Under the pieces are notes generated by a model. That model ran no database searches. It saw only the letters and a list, made by a program, of their open reading frames with translations, and was not told the origin of the DNA. Made by a program: the position numbers and the translations under genes. Positions 29,507 to 41,434 of a stretch of DNA of 64,000 nucleotides are shown piece after piece. The DNA comes from Enhygromyxa salina (GTDB lineage Bacteria; Myxococcota_A; Polyangia; Nannocystales; Nannocystaceae): positions 1 through 64,000 of the forward strand of contig NZ_JMCC02000027.1 in NCBI RefSeq assembly GCF_000737335.2. Reading direction: 5' to 3'. The first letter of the stretch is position 1; every line of letters begins with the position of its first letter.

Positions 29507-31681
29507 GTGCGCGGCGCTCAACGTTCGGCGGCGGCTGTCTTGGGGTTGCTCGCGCTCGCGTGCGCCAACGACGGGCCGATCGCCCAGACCAGCTCCAACA
29601 CCAGCAGCGAGAGCGTTGGGTCCGAGAGCAGCGACGCAACCACACAGACCGCCGAGACGGAGACCGAGACCGAGACCGACACCAGCACGGATGAGGGCGA
29701 GCCGATCCCCGAGCAGATCGAGCGCTCGGTCCAAGTGCTGCTCGACGGGGTCCCGCTCGAAGGCGCGATCGTGATTCAAGGGGGCACGGGCGTGGTCGTG
29801 CACACCGACGCAGACGGCCGCGCGCTCGCGTTGATCGACACGACGATCCAGGGCGCGCTGGTGCTCATGGCGTCCGACGAGCGGGCGCGCACCAGGGCCC
29901 ACGTGATCTTGGTTGATGATGACAGCGAGCTGGTGTTCGAGCTCGAGAGCATCGAGCCCGGTGACAACGAGGAGTACCTGTTCAACCCAGCGGGCGTGCC
30001 CGAGAACATGGGCACCACCGCGGAGTGCGGTCACTGTCACCAGGCCTTCAAGGATCAGTGGCACGCCTCGCCGCACCGACGCAGCGCCAGCAACCCCGTC
30101 GTCCACGACATCTACGCTGGAGTTGCGAGCGCGCTGGCGGATCAGGGCGCGTGCGAGGCCGCGGGCGGGCAGTGGTGGATGGGCGTGGTCCCTGGCTCGG
30201 ATCAGCTGGCCCCGCGCTGCTACATCGGGGCCGGGACGCTGCCGGATCTCAACGAGAATTGCGGGGAGCTCGACGCATGCGACGGCGTCGCAACCAGCTT
30301 TGGCGCGTGCGCGGACTGTCACGCGCCGGCGATCGACGGGGTCGTGGGCGGTCGGGATCTGCATGACGCAGTCGGGACCAGCTTCGAGGGCGGGGTCCAC
30401 TGCGATCTGTGCCACAAGGTCGAGTCGATCGATCTCGACGCGCCGGCTGGGGTCGCGGGTCGGCTGCAATTGCATCGCCCCGTCGAGGTGTCGCCGAGCC
30501 CAAGCGTGGGCCCGTGGAAGCCGCTCGCGTTCGGGCCCTACGCCGACGTGCCCAACCCCCGCATGGGCGCTTCGCCGCGTAAACACTTCTTGACCGCCGA
30601 GTTCTGCTCGGGCTGCCACCAACACGATCAAGCGGCGCTGGTGCCCGGCACCAGCTTGGATCCAACGCGCTGGCCAGACGGCGTGTTTCCGGCCCACAGC
30701 ACCTACGAGGAGTGGCGCGCGGGTCCATTCTTCGAGATCGCGCCATGCAGCAGCTGCCACATGCCGGCGGATCCCAGCTTGGGCAACGGCGCCGATCTAA
30801 CCGCCGACAAGCTGGCGATGCAGGGGGTGGCGCTGGGGTGGCTGCGGCCGCCCGGGGCCACGCGGCAGCACACCTGGGTCGGGCCGCGCACGCCCGCGTC
30901 GGGGATGCTGCAATTGGCGGCCGCGATCTTCATCGACAAGTCGCTCGTCGACACGACCCTGACAACCCAGGTCACCGTGCGCAACGCCGGGGCCGGCCAC
31001 GCGATCCCCACGGGCGAGCCGCTGCGATCGCTGGTGTTGTTCGTTCAGGCCCGCTGCGGCGACGACGTGCTGACCGCGATCGACGGTGACGTGATCCCCG
31101 AGTTTGGTGGCTGGTTGGATCGCAAGCCAAGCCCCGAAGACTGGTCGGTGTGGCCGGGCGCGGCGATCGGCGATGTGGTCCGGGTCGTGACGGTCGACGG
31201 CTGGCACGACTACGAGGGCTTCGGTCCGTTTGGCGACGGCAGCTTTGACGTGACCCAAAAGGGGCTGCCGCGCCTGCGGGTGGTCGGGCAATCGCAAGTG
31301 ATCAGCGTCAACGGTGATCAGGTCGGCTTTGACGCGCCGCTGCCGGCTGGTGACGTGGCCTATCGCGGGCGCGAGGGCTACTTCGAGGCCGGGGCGCCGC
31401 TGGCTGCGGCCGCGGTCGCGGGGGCGCCCGGGTTTGGGTTTGCGCGGGTGCTCGCGGACGAGGCGGGGGCGCAGATGGTGCCGCACCACCGCGCGGTCGA
31501 TGTGGTGTCGGACAATCGGATCATGCCGCAGCAAGAATGGACCTCGACGCATGTGTTCTCCGCGAGCTGCCAAGATCCCGTCGTGGACGCGGTGCTGGTC
31601 CACCGGGCGTATCCGGTCGCGCTCGTGCGCGAGCGTGGGTGGGACGACGCGCAGCAGGTCATGGTGGAGGTGAGCAAGTGA
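29507..31681 (+). CDS. Five-haem c-type cytochrome lipoprotein
   Basis: A 724-residue exported protein. Start GTG 29507 gives a basic n-region and the lipobox ALAC (Cys19), then a Thr/Glu-rich linker typical of this organism's lipoproteins. Five CxxCH haem sites are seen: CGHCH (174), CADCH (268), CDLCH (299), CSGCH (367) and CSSCH (414). The C-terminal third has no haem sites and contains a GHAIPTGEP motif found in multihaem cytochrome families. Likely role: electron carrier on the cell surface or in the periplasm. The stop overlaps the start of the multicopper oxidase as GTGA, so the two are made together. A much longer upstream frame through murD is an artefact. Confidence 0.9.
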   Translation: MRGAQRSAAAVLGLLALACANDGPIAQTSSNTSSESVGSESSDATTQTAETETETETDTSTDEGEPIPEQIERSVQVLLDGVPLEGAIVIQGGTGVVVHTDADGRALALIDTTIQGALVLMASDERARTRAHVILVDDDSELVFELESIEPGDNEEYLFNPAGVPENMGTTAECGHCHQAFKDQWHASPHRRSASNPVVHDIYAGVASALADQGACEAAGGQWWMGVVPGSDQLAPRCYIGAGTLPDLNENCGELDACDGVATSFGACADCHAPAIDGVVGGRDLHDAVGTSFEGGVHCDLCHKVESIDLDAPAGVAGRLQLHRPVEVSPSPSVGPWKPLAFGPYADVPNPRMGASPRKHFLTAEFCSGCHQHDQAALVPGTSLDPTRWPDGVFPAHSTYEEWRAGPFFEIAPCSSCHMPADPSLGNGADLTADKLAMQGVALGWLRPPGATRQHTWVGPRTPASGMLQLAAAIFIDKSLVDTTLTTQVTVRNAGAGHAIPTGEPLRSLVLFVQARCGDDVLTAIDGDVIPEFGGWLDRKPSPEDWSVWPGAAIGDVVRVVTVDGWHDYEGFGPFGDGSFDVTQKGLPRLRVVGQSQVISVNGDQVGFDAPLPAGDVAYRGREGYFEAGAPLAAAAVAGAPGFGFARVLADEAGAQMVPHHRAVDVVSDNRIMPQQEWTSTHVFSASCQDPVVDAVLVHRAYPVALVRERGWDDAQQVMVEVSK

Positions 31682-33156
31682 AGCGCTGGGCTGTTGGGCT
31701 TGTTGGACTTGGGGCGGTCTTGGTGCTCGGTAGCGCGGGGTGCTCGGACGCTGGCGCCGGCGCAGGGGTGGCGGGCTCGGGGACGGACACCGGGACCGGG
31801 GGCCAGACCGGGACCGAGACGACCAGCTCGAGCGAGACCGCGGCGGACACCGAGACGGGCGACCCGGCCGACCTCCCGGGCGAACAACCGCGCCCGGAGC
31901 TGCAATCCCCGGCCGAGGCCGAAGACCTCGACCCTGATCCCAACGCGGTGCGGGTGTCGCTCACGGCCGCGCCGCTGGCCTTCGAGATCGGCGGCGAGAT
32001 GGTCCAGGGCTGGGCCTACAACGGGCAGGTCCCAGGCCCCACCATTCGCGTCAAGCGTGGCGACACGCTGACCGTGGAATTTCACAACGGCCTCGACACC
32101 GACACGACCGTGCACTGGCACGGGCTGCGCGTGCCCTTCGCGATGGACGGCGTGACCTGGCAGGGCCAGGCGGTTGGGCCGGGTCAGGACTTCGAGTACT
32201 CGTTCGTGGTCGACCAGGCCGGAACCTATTGGTACCACCCCCACGTCGACACGGATCGACAGGTTGACCTGGGTCTCTACGGGGTGATCGTGGCCGAAGA
32301 TCCCGCGGATCCAGTGCCCGACCGCGAGCTCGTGGTCGTGTTCGACTCTTGGAACGAGTTCAGCTTCGACAGCGACGACGAGAGCGATCATCACGGGCTC
32401 GATGGCGCCGTGATCGAGTGGACAGCCAATGGGTTGATCGATCCCGTGTTCCCGGCCGCGGCTGGTGAGCGGATTCGAGTGCGCGCGGTCAACGTTGCGA
32501 ACGCCGGGTATGTCGCGCTGAGCTGGCCGCAGATGCGCCACATTGGCGGCGGCCAGGGCGTGCTGTCGGACTTGCGCGAGCCCGCCTCGGTGGTGCTGGT
32601 GCCGAGTGATCGAATGGACGGCGAGTGGTTGGTGGGCGACGGCTTTGATGTGATCGGGCTGCCCTACTCGCTGCTGGGGGCGCCAGCGGTGGACGAGGAG
32701 CGGCGCTTGTTCGAGGTCGAGGTGGACACGCCCGGGCCCGGGCCCGCGCCGCTGGACTATCCCTTCGATGGCGCCGAGCCAACGCCTGATCCGGGGTGGA
32801 CGGACGTCCTGTATGTGTTTCATGGCGATCCACATACAGGATATTGGACGATCAACGGCGAGCTGTTTCCCGACGTCACGATTGAGACCATGCCGCTGGG
32901 CGAGTGGGGGATTGTCGAGCTGCGCAATGTCTCGCAGTCAGCGCACCCTTTTCATCTGCATGGGCACGCGTTCGAGGTGTTGTCAATTGACGGCGTGCCC
33001 CCGGAGGTCCGGCGCGTCGAAGACACCCTGGACGTCGCGCCCTACTCGATCGTCCGAATTGGGGTGCTGGCGGACAACCCTGGCGACTGGATGGCGCACT
33101 GCCACATTCTACCGCACGTAGACGGTGGAATGATGACAGTGCTGCGCGTGGAGTAG
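31678..33156 (+). CDS. Multicopper oxidase lipoprotein
   Basis: A 492-residue protein with a lipoprotein signal (GSAGC) and a Gly/Thr/Glu-rich linker, then cupredoxin domains. All four copper-binding motifs are visible: HWHG, WYHPH, HPFHLHGH and HCHILPH followed by a Met for the type 1 site. It should oxidise a substrate (metal ions, phenolics, or electrons delivered by a cytochrome) with reduction of O2 to water. The GTGA overlap with the five-haem cytochrome gene suggests that cytochrome and oxidase act together. An intragenic inverted repeat lies at 32807-32841. Confidence 0.93.
   Translation: MKRWAVGLVGLGAVLVLGSAGCSDAGAGAGVAGSGTDTGTGGQTGTETTSSSETAADTETGDPADLPGEQPRPELQSPAEAEDLDPDPNAVRVSLTAAPLAFEIGGEMVQGWAYNGQVPGPTIRVKRGDTLTVEFHNGLDTDTTVHWHGLRVPFAMDGVTWQGQAVGPGQDFEYSFVVDQAGTYWYHPHVDTDRQVDLGLYGVIVAEDPADPVPDRELVVVFDSWNEFSFDSDDESDHHGLDGAVIEWTANGLIDPVFPAAAGERIRVRAVNVANAGYVALSWPQMRHIGGGQGVLSDLREPASVVLVPSDRMDGEWLVGDGFDVIGLPYSLLGAPAVDEERRLFEVEVDTPGPGPAPLDYPFDGAEPTPDPGWTDVLYVFHGDPHTGYWTINGELFPDVTIETMPLGEWGIVELRNVSQSAHPFHLHGHAFEVLSIDGVPPEVRRVEDTLDVAPYSIVRIGVLADNPGDWMAHCHILPHVDGGMMTVLRVE
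32807..32841. repeat. Intragenic inverted repeat in the multicopper oxidase gene
   Basis: Perfect 11-base arms TCCTGTATGTG (32807-32817) and CACATACAGGA (32831-32841) around a 13-base loop, inside the coding sequence and more A/T-rich than its surroundings. It could form a stem in mRNA; no function is evident. Confidence 0.8.
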
Positions 33157-33188
33157 GGCGATCGTGACCAGCGGGATCACGGCAGGCA

Positions 33189-34058
33189 TCACGGCGGGGT
33201 CGGACAGTCCTGCTCGGGCGTGACCACGATGACCGGCACGACCGGCGCCATGTTCATCCTCGCCGACGATCCCGAGGTGACCTCATTGAATGACAGCACA
33301 TACTCATCCGGGGCAGCGGTGATGTTGAAGCGGGCCGTCCCGCCGCTCGTGTAGTAGTACTGCGTCGACGCCCCAGTTGGCGAGACCTCGACCTCCCACT
33401 GCGCGCTGGTGAACTCGATGTCGAGCGCGACCGAGGTCGCCTCGCCAAAGTACACATTGAGCTCATCGGCGTCGATCAGGATGTCGCCGTTGGCTGTGAC
33501 CAAATACGCGTCGCCGGTCGATGTGTCGATTCGCATCTCGATGACGGACGCCTCGCAGGGCGCATCGGTGGCGGCCGAGATCGGCGCGACATCCTGGATC
33601 TTCGGCGCTGCCGCGACGACGACCGATGGCAGCCCCAGCGCAGCGAGGAGGCCAATGACGGCAGCGGGTCGAGACAGCTCGCTGCCCTCGCTGAACCAGT
33701 CTAGGAAGGCGTCCGCAAGCGGGCGAGAAGCCCTCGCCCGAGCTGAAAACAGTTCGCTGCCCTCGGTGAGCCAGTCTACGAAGGTGTCCGCAAGCGCCCT
33801 CGCCCGAGCTGAAAACAGTCCGCTGCCCTCGGTGAACCAGTCTACGAAGGTGTCCGCAAGCGGGCGAGAAGCCCTCGCCCGAGCTGAAAACAGTTCGCTG
33901 CCCTCGCTGAACCAGTCTAGGAAAGCCCTCGCCCGAGCTGAAAACAATTTGTTGGTGTTACTATTGGTCTGTAGCATTGCTCTAATCCGCGCATGGGGGA
34001 TTGAGCGTTCATGCGAGTGCCTCGAAACCGCGCTTCGGGACGTAATGATTTGGGCCAC
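33189..34058 (-). CDS. Hypothetical protein with an N-terminal region built from an expanded DNA repeat
   Basis: Up to 289 residues from GTG 34058; ATG 33977 is an alternative. Residues about 38-128 are four in-frame copies of a peptide like LFSARARASRPLADTFVDWF, encoded by the repeat array at 33679-33948. Only after this comes a hydrophobic, signal-like stretch (about 131-152, AAVIGLLAALGLPSVVVAAA) and a beta-rich domain without recognisable family. A signal peptide would normally be at the very N-terminus, so the array probably displaced or buried the original start; no ATG/GTG/TTG lies in frame between the array and the hydrophobic stretch. The protein may therefore be mis-targeted or the gene may be decaying. 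Confidence 0.6.
   Translation of the reverse strand: MAQIITSRSAVSRHSHERSIPHARIRAMLQTNSNTNKLFSARARAFLDWFSEGSELFSARARASRPLADTFVDWFTEGSGLFSARARALADTFVDWLTEGSELFSARARASRPLADAFLDWFSEGSELSRPAAVIGLLAALGLPSVVVAAAPKIQDVAPISAATDAPCEASVIEMRIDTSTGDAYLVTANGDILIDADELNVYFGEATSVALDIEFTSAQWEVEVSPTGASTQYYYTSGGTARFNITAAPDEYVLSFNEVTSGSSARMNMAPVVPVIVVTPEQDCPTPP
33679..33948 (-). repeat. Four-copy tandem repeat (75/66/75/54 bp), member of a dispersed repeat family
   Basis: Copies at 33679-33753, 33754-33819, 33820-33894 and 33895-33948. Each contains a GAACCAGTCTA-like segment and a GC-rich core; in the full-length copies the core is the 7-bp hairpin GGGCGAG/CTCGCCC. The copy lengths differ by 9 and 21 bases, always multiples of three, so the reading frame through the array stays open. 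A fifth, single copy with about 95% identity lies at 61758-61830, in a gap without a supported gene and in the orientation opposite to that of the array on the + strand. Confidence 0.93.
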
Positions 34059-34222
34059 GAACCTCTAGTGAGTCGCAGCCCGTTCGGTTCGGTTATTGAG
34101 TAGTGAGTCAACTCAGCGTCAGCCATGCGAACCACACGGCTCGTGGCGTCACTGTGGTCTTGGCCATGCCCATGCGCCGATCACAGACCCTCAGGCGGCC
34201 GATGATCCTGCGAATGCGGGGT

Positions 34223-37138
<2,916 letters not shown>

Positions 37139-37145
37139 CGCCGGG

Positions 37146-37766
37146 TCACTTGCCGAGATGTTCCCGAAGCTCGGCCGCCCAGCCCTCGAGGCCCCCGAGG
37201 GTGCTCGCTAGCAACTCCGGGGACGCCGCGATCTCGGCCATGATGGTCTTGAGCGAGTTGCGGGCCTTGACCAGTCGGCCGCGGGTGGTCGAGGGCGCCA
37301 GCTCCATGATCTCCGCGATGTCGTCGGTCTTGAGCTCCTCCCAGTAGAACAGCTCGAGGACCATCTGGGCGTCGACTGGTAGCCGGCGCAGGGCCTCGAG
37401 CAGCAGCCGCTGTTCTTGCTTGTTGCTGGCGACCGTCGTCGGTCCCGGCGCGAGCTCGGCCATGGACTCGACTTCGGGATCGATCTTGCGTCCGCGGGCG
37501 AGCTCGCGCAGGTGCTCGCGAAACACGTTGCGCGCGATGCCAAGCATGAAGGCCCGAAACGCGATGCCCTCGCGGATGCGCTCTTGGCCCTCGAGCAGGC
37601 GCATGAAGGTTGCTTGTGTCAGATCCTCCGCGCCCTCGCGGACCTTGTTCTCGAAGAAGCGGGCGACGGCGTCGGCGTGGAGATCGAACAGCTGTTCGCC
37701 CGCTTGGCCGTCGCCGCCACGCCAAGCCGCGAGCAGGGCGGCGTCTCGTTCCCGGTCAATCGTCAC
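37146..37766 (-). CDS. ECF-type RNA polymerase sigma factor
   Basis: A 206-residue sigma-70 family protein with only regions 2 and 4. Region 2 includes EDLTQATFMRLLE and AFMLGIARNVFREHL; region 4 includes LPVDAQMVLELFYWEELKTDDIA and a helix-turn-helix ending STTRGRLVKAR. No anti-sigma factor with a zinc motif is adjacent; instead the downstream gene is a transmembrane Ser/Thr kinase, an arrangement known for ECF groups regulated by phosphorylation. Its target promoters cannot be read here. Confidence 0.94.
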   Translation of the reverse strand: MTIDRERDAALLAAWRGGDGQAGEQLFDLHADAVARFFENKVREGAEDLTQATFMRLLEGQERIREGIAFRAFMLGIARNVFREHLRELARGRKIDPEVESMAELAPGPTTVASNKQEQRLLLEALRRLPVDAQMVLELFYWEELKTDDIAEIMELAPSTTRGRLVKARNSLKTIMAEIAASPELLASTLGGLEGWAAELREHLGK

Positions 37767-37815
37767 TGCGGAGCATCATACCAAGCCCCGGGCTGACGAT
37801 CGCGGGTCCGAGGCA

Positions 37816-38583
37816 TCACAGCGTTGGACCCGCGATCTCGAAGCTGATCTGCCCGAGCACGGAGCCGTCCTCGCTCTTGACGGTCGCCGTCCAGTTGCCG
37901 GTTCGGCCGGCGCTAACGGGCATCCAGGCCCGGGTTGTGTAGGCGTGGGTTGGCTTGACCGAGACCTCGATGACCTGGCGGACCTTGCCGGCGCGGGACC
38001 ACTCGAGCGTGACGGCTTCGGCCTCGCGCGGGTGCACGACCCGGAAGCAAACGTTCACCCGTTCGTCGGTGTCGACCACGAACTCGCTGCCGACCTGCTC
38101 GCAGCGGCTCGAGGCCCACCCCTTGCCAACTTCGAGCTCGTCGAGGTGAATCCCCGAAGCTCCGACGCCGCCGATCGGCGCCTTGTCCTTGCCGCCAAGC
38201 CGCAAGTTGGTGAACGCCTCGATGTGGGTGTCTGGGGTGCCTGCGGGCAGCAGGCTGGGGCTGCGCAGGCTCCCGGGGGCGTGCGACTTCGCGCTTGGCT
38301 TGGCGGGTGACTGGACCATCGCCTCGGCGGTTGGGGCCACCGCGCTGGCGAGCACGGGCTGATCTTCAATCGGAGCGACGGGCGTGGCCACCGGAGCCGC
38401 CACCGGAGCGGGAGTCGGAGTCGGAGCCGCGATGGTGTTCGCGGGCGTCGACGTCCTTGCTTCGCTGGCCTGGGTCGCGGGGACCGGCGCGTCGGCGCCA
38501 GACGAGTCACACGCGAGCGGGGTCAACGAGAGGATCGAGGTCAGCAAGGCAAGGGAGACAGTGGCGAAGCGCGGTCGGGTCAT
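37816..38583 (-). CDS. DUF2914-like lipoprotein
   Basis: A 255-residue lipoprotein with a signal ending TPLAC, a long Pro/Ala/Thr linker (about residues 30-110) and a C-terminal beta domain whose segments (VCFRVVHPREAEAVTLEW, AYTTRAWMPVSAGRTGNW) match the DUF2914 pattern. This domain is found in exported proteins and its role is unknown. The gene is 50 bases upstream of the sigma factor gene on the same strand, so it could be co-transcribed with the sigma-kinase pair. Confidence 0.82.
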   Translation of the reverse strand: MTRPRFATVSLALLTSILSLTPLACDSSGADAPVPATQASEARTSTPANTIAAPTPTPAPVAAPVATPVAPIEDQPVLASAVAPTAEAMVQSPAKPSAKSHAPGSLRSPSLLPAGTPDTHIEAFTNLRLGGKDKAPIGGVGASGIHLDELEVGKGWASSRCEQVGSEFVVDTDERVNVCFRVVHPREAEAVTLEWSRAGKVRQVIEVSVKPTHAYTTRAWMPVSAGRTGNWTATVKSEDGSVLGQISFEIAGPTL

Positions 38584-38643
38584 GGCGCGGAACCTACGCC
38601 CGGGCCCCGCCCCTGCATTCCCGCTAGTTGCCGTTGCGTTCGC

Positions 38644-39966
38644 TCAGGGGATCGCGCCGACGCCCGAGAGCGCAAACCCGGTCATGTCCGAGTAGGTGTA
38701 GGCCGCGACCAGGCCGTCCACCGTCAAGGTCACGCTGTCGGTCTCGGGCGAGACCTTGTAGGCCCGCGAGCCGTTGCGCGGAATGGCCCACACAAATCCA
38801 TCGAAGTCGACGGCCACGCCCCAGATGTAGTCGTCGTCGGCCTGGGCCACGTTGATCTGCTTGGTGACCGCGAGGGTCTCTGTGTCGATCGCCATGATCT
38901 GACCGTAGGCGCCGCGCCACAGCAGGTCTTCACCGTCGCCCATGCAGCCGCCGGTGTGGATTGAGTCGGGCTCGACGAAGTGGTTGACCGATGTCCACGT
39001 GCCGTCGGCCGGGTTGAGTCGATGCGTGTACCGGCCGCACAGCCACACGTAGCCATCGGGGGTGACGGTCATGCCGTAGCCGCCCTCTTCGGGCACGGTG
39101 TAGGGCGTGTAGCTAAAGTCGCTGCGCGAGACCTTGACCAACCAACCACCTTGCAGCTGCGAGAGCCACAGGTTGTCGTCGCTGTCGACGGCGCCCCCGT
39201 AGAAGCCGAACCAGTTGGGCCACGACTCGGGCAGATCCGGGATCGCGACTTGCTGGATGATCGTGCCGTCATTGCCGTCGAGCAGCGCGACCGTGGCGGT
39301 CCCGAGCGCACCGTCGGACCAGGCCGTCCACACGTCGAGGTCATACCAATCACAAGTATCGGGGTCTGCGTAGCCAGCGGTCCACGCGACCGGGCGGTTG
39401 TCGCCGTGGGCCAGCGGCGTGTGCCAGGCAACGCACTCGTCCTGGCCCCACGGGAGCACGTCGTTGGCCCCGGTGCTGGTCTGGATCCCGGGCGTGCCGT
39501 TTTGCTCGACGCAGTCGTCTTCGCGGGCGCGGATCATGGTCACGCCGCCCAGCCGGTTGGCGACGGCCACGTCACCGCGGCGGTTGACCGAGGTTCGCGA
39601 CGGGCTCCCGGCGCTGTCGGGCCGGACGATGTAGCGGCCAAGCTCGACGCCATTTCCCGTGTCGATCTTGGACACCGTGCCCTCGCCGGAGTTGGCGATC
39701 CAGATGAATCGCTCGACCTCGGTGCCGGCCTCGCCGCATGCTTCGCCGTCACCGTCGCCGGTCGGATCGCCGTCGCCGTCGCCGCTGGGATCTTCGCTGC
39801 CGCTGCTCTCACCCGAGTCGGTCGCGGTGTCATCGAAAGTTGTGAGGCTGTTGACCCCGTCGCTGCCGAAGGTCTCCATGCGCTGATCGTCGCCGCCACA
39901 CCCGATCATGACGAAGACCGAAGCGAGGCAAGTTGACGTCGCAAGCCAGTTAGAACGCCCGAGCAT
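38644..39966 (-). CDS. Vgb/NHL-type beta-propeller lipoprotein
   Basis: A 440-residue protein. ATG 39966 gives a signal ending FVMIGC; a longer frame extends far upstream but passes through a pseudogene remnant. The linker contains GDGDGDPTGDGDGE. The mature part has repeated segments such as FIWIANSGEGTVSKID, DDNLWLSQLQGGWLVKV, MTVTPDGYVWLCGR and VAVDFDGFVWAIPRNG, the pattern of streptogramin-lyase-like (Vgb) propellers. It is probably a surface-anchored binding protein. No catalytic function is claimed. Confidence 0.85.
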   Translation of the reverse strand: MLGRSNWLATSTCLASVFVMIGCGGDDQRMETFGSDGVNSLTTFDDTATDSGESSGSEDPSGDGDGDPTGDGDGEACGEAGTEVERFIWIANSGEGTVSKIDTGNGVELGRYIVRPDSAGSPSRTSVNRRGDVAVANRLGGVTMIRAREDDCVEQNGTPGIQTSTGANDVLPWGQDECVAWHTPLAHGDNRPVAWTAGYADPDTCDWYDLDVWTAWSDGALGTATVALLDGNDGTIIQQVAIPDLPESWPNWFGFYGGAVDSDDNLWLSQLQGGWLVKVSRSDFSYTPYTVPEEGGYGMTVTPDGYVWLCGRYTHRLNPADGTWTSVNHFVEPDSIHTGGCMGDGEDLLWRGAYGQIMAIDTETLAVTKQINVAQADDDYIWGVAVDFDGFVWAIPRNGSRAYKVSPETDSVTLTVDGLVAAYTYSDMTGFALSGVGAIP

Positions 39967-40010
39967 GGGCCATGGGTACCACGAAGCGGGCCAGTTCGGC
40001 GCTGCTGGGT

Positions 40011-40200
40011 TCATGCGTCGGTTCCGACGATGTAGATGCGGTTGGAGCTGCGGTTGGAGCTGCTGTCGGTCGCGGCGAGGGTCGGGCGCGCCGTCGTTGT
40101 CGAGGTCGGCTGCGATCGAGCCCTGCGCTTCGCCAAGAGGACGTTGATGCTGGGGGCGTCGCGGCTGACCAGGGCTCGCTGCGGCGCCGTGGTGGCTCGT
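40011..40200 (-). pseudogene. FG-GAP/VCBS repeat remnant
   Basis: On the minus strand one frame reads SINVLL, a second reads GSIAADLDNDGAPD (an FG-GAP calcium-binding signature), and the first frame resumes with LAATDSSSN and IYIVG before a stop. Reading across two frameshifts restores a plausible integrin-alpha-like blade. I take this as the decayed 3' end of an FG-GAP lipoprotein gene. It also contains a 12-bp tandem duplication (AGCTCCAACCGC twice). Confidence 0.5.
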
Positions 40201-40293
40201 TCGTGGGCCTGATACCCTTCGCGCGTGCGTGCCCTGGATCTGCGAGTCGAGCTGGACAGCGCGTGCGCGCTGGACGTTGGGCGGTGGTAGCTC

Positions 40294-41364
40294 ATGCGAC
40301 GCCAGCGAGATCTCGAAGCGTGGTTGGGTGTGCGCGTGGCTGTGTGCGTTGCGCTCGCCTGCTGCAGCTGTGAGCGGGATCGCCAGCCAAGCCCCGACAC
40401 GCGAGCGAGCGTCGCCACGCACGAAGCGCTGATCCTCGATCCCGGCGCGGTCCGGGCCAGCGTCGTCGATGGGCTCGAGCTCGCGGCCGGCGATCCCGTG
40501 CTCGCGCGTGGCCTTGGCCTGGCCGCGCTGCTCGAACACCCAACCTCGCAAGCCGCGATCGAGCGCCTGCTCGCGCGGGTGGCCGCGGACCCGGAGCTCA
40601 CGCGCACGGCCGACCAGCTGTTCGTGACGCTCCAGGCCAGCCCCGCGATGCGCTCGGCGCTGGTCGACTACGCGCGCGAGCACCCCGAGCTCGACGTCGC
40701 GGCGCTCGGCGAGGGCTTGGTCTCGCACGTGAACGCCCGGCTGACCCGGCCCGAGCTGGCCACGCTGCTCGAGGCCAAGTTGAAGTCGCAGCTGCGCGCG
40801 ACGGATCCAGCCCTCGCGCGGGCGTTTGTGGGTGACGCAGGCGGGGGCTCGGCGATCGCGAAGGGGGTGGTCGCGCGGCTCGAGGATCCAAGCTTTGCAA
40901 CCCAGCTGCGGGCGCGCCTGGGTCGGGATCCTGCGGCGGTCCAAACTCGACTCGAGCGGCGGCTGGCGGATCCGGGCCGGGTGGGTCCCATGTTGCTCGC
41001 GCTCAACCGCGAAGATGGCGAGCTCGCGTCAGCGGCGGGGCTCGATGCGTTCGCGCAGATCTTGGATCACGAGCGGACCGCCGAGCTGCTCGCGGCAGGG
41101 CTCGCGCGGATGTTGACGGACGCACAGCTGCGTGAGCGGTGTCAGGCATTGTTCGCGCTGGCCTTGGCGCCCAGCTTTGACGAGGCCGCGTTCGGGCGCG
41201 CGCTCGATGAACTGCTTGGCGAGCCGGCGCTGGTGAGCGAGGCGATCGCGCTGCTGGCTGCCCTGGCGCGCGAGCCGGAAGTGCGGGCCCACGTCGAGCA
41301 GCTGTGCGTCCGATTCACCAACCACCCCGGCTTCGAGGGCCTGCTGCTCGCCGCGTTGGACTGA
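40294..41364 (+). CDS. Hypothetical helical lipoprotein
   Basis: A 356-residue protein with a signal peptide ending VALACC and a mature region that is almost entirely alpha-helical in character (Leu/Ala/Glu/Arg-rich) with loose repeats such as LARVAADPELTRTADQL and LAALAREPEVRAHVEQL, suggesting HEAT-like or similar superhelical repeats. No family recognised. Start ATG 40294. It is followed by the phosphorylase gene 70 bases on. Confidence 0.75.
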   Translation: MRRQRDLEAWLGVRVAVCVALACCSCERDRQPSPDTRASVATHEALILDPGAVRASVVDGLELAAGDPVLARGLGLAALLEHPTSQAAIERLLARVAADPELTRTADQLFVTLQASPAMRSALVDYAREHPELDVAALGEGLVSHVNARLTRPELATLLEAKLKSQLRATDPALARAFVGDAGGGSAIAKGVVARLEDPSFATQLRARLGRDPAAVQTRLERRLADPGRVGPMLLALNREDGELASAAGLDAFAQILDHERTAELLAAGLARMLTDAQLRERCQALFALALAPSFDEAAFGRALDELLGEPALVSEAIALLAALAREPEVRAHVEQLCVRFTNHPGFEGLLLAALD

Positions 41365-41434
41365 CTGACTCGCGCGCGGGCCCGATCCACGCGGGCGCGT
41401 GACAGCCTACCGCCGCGCGCTCTACAGTCGGGGC

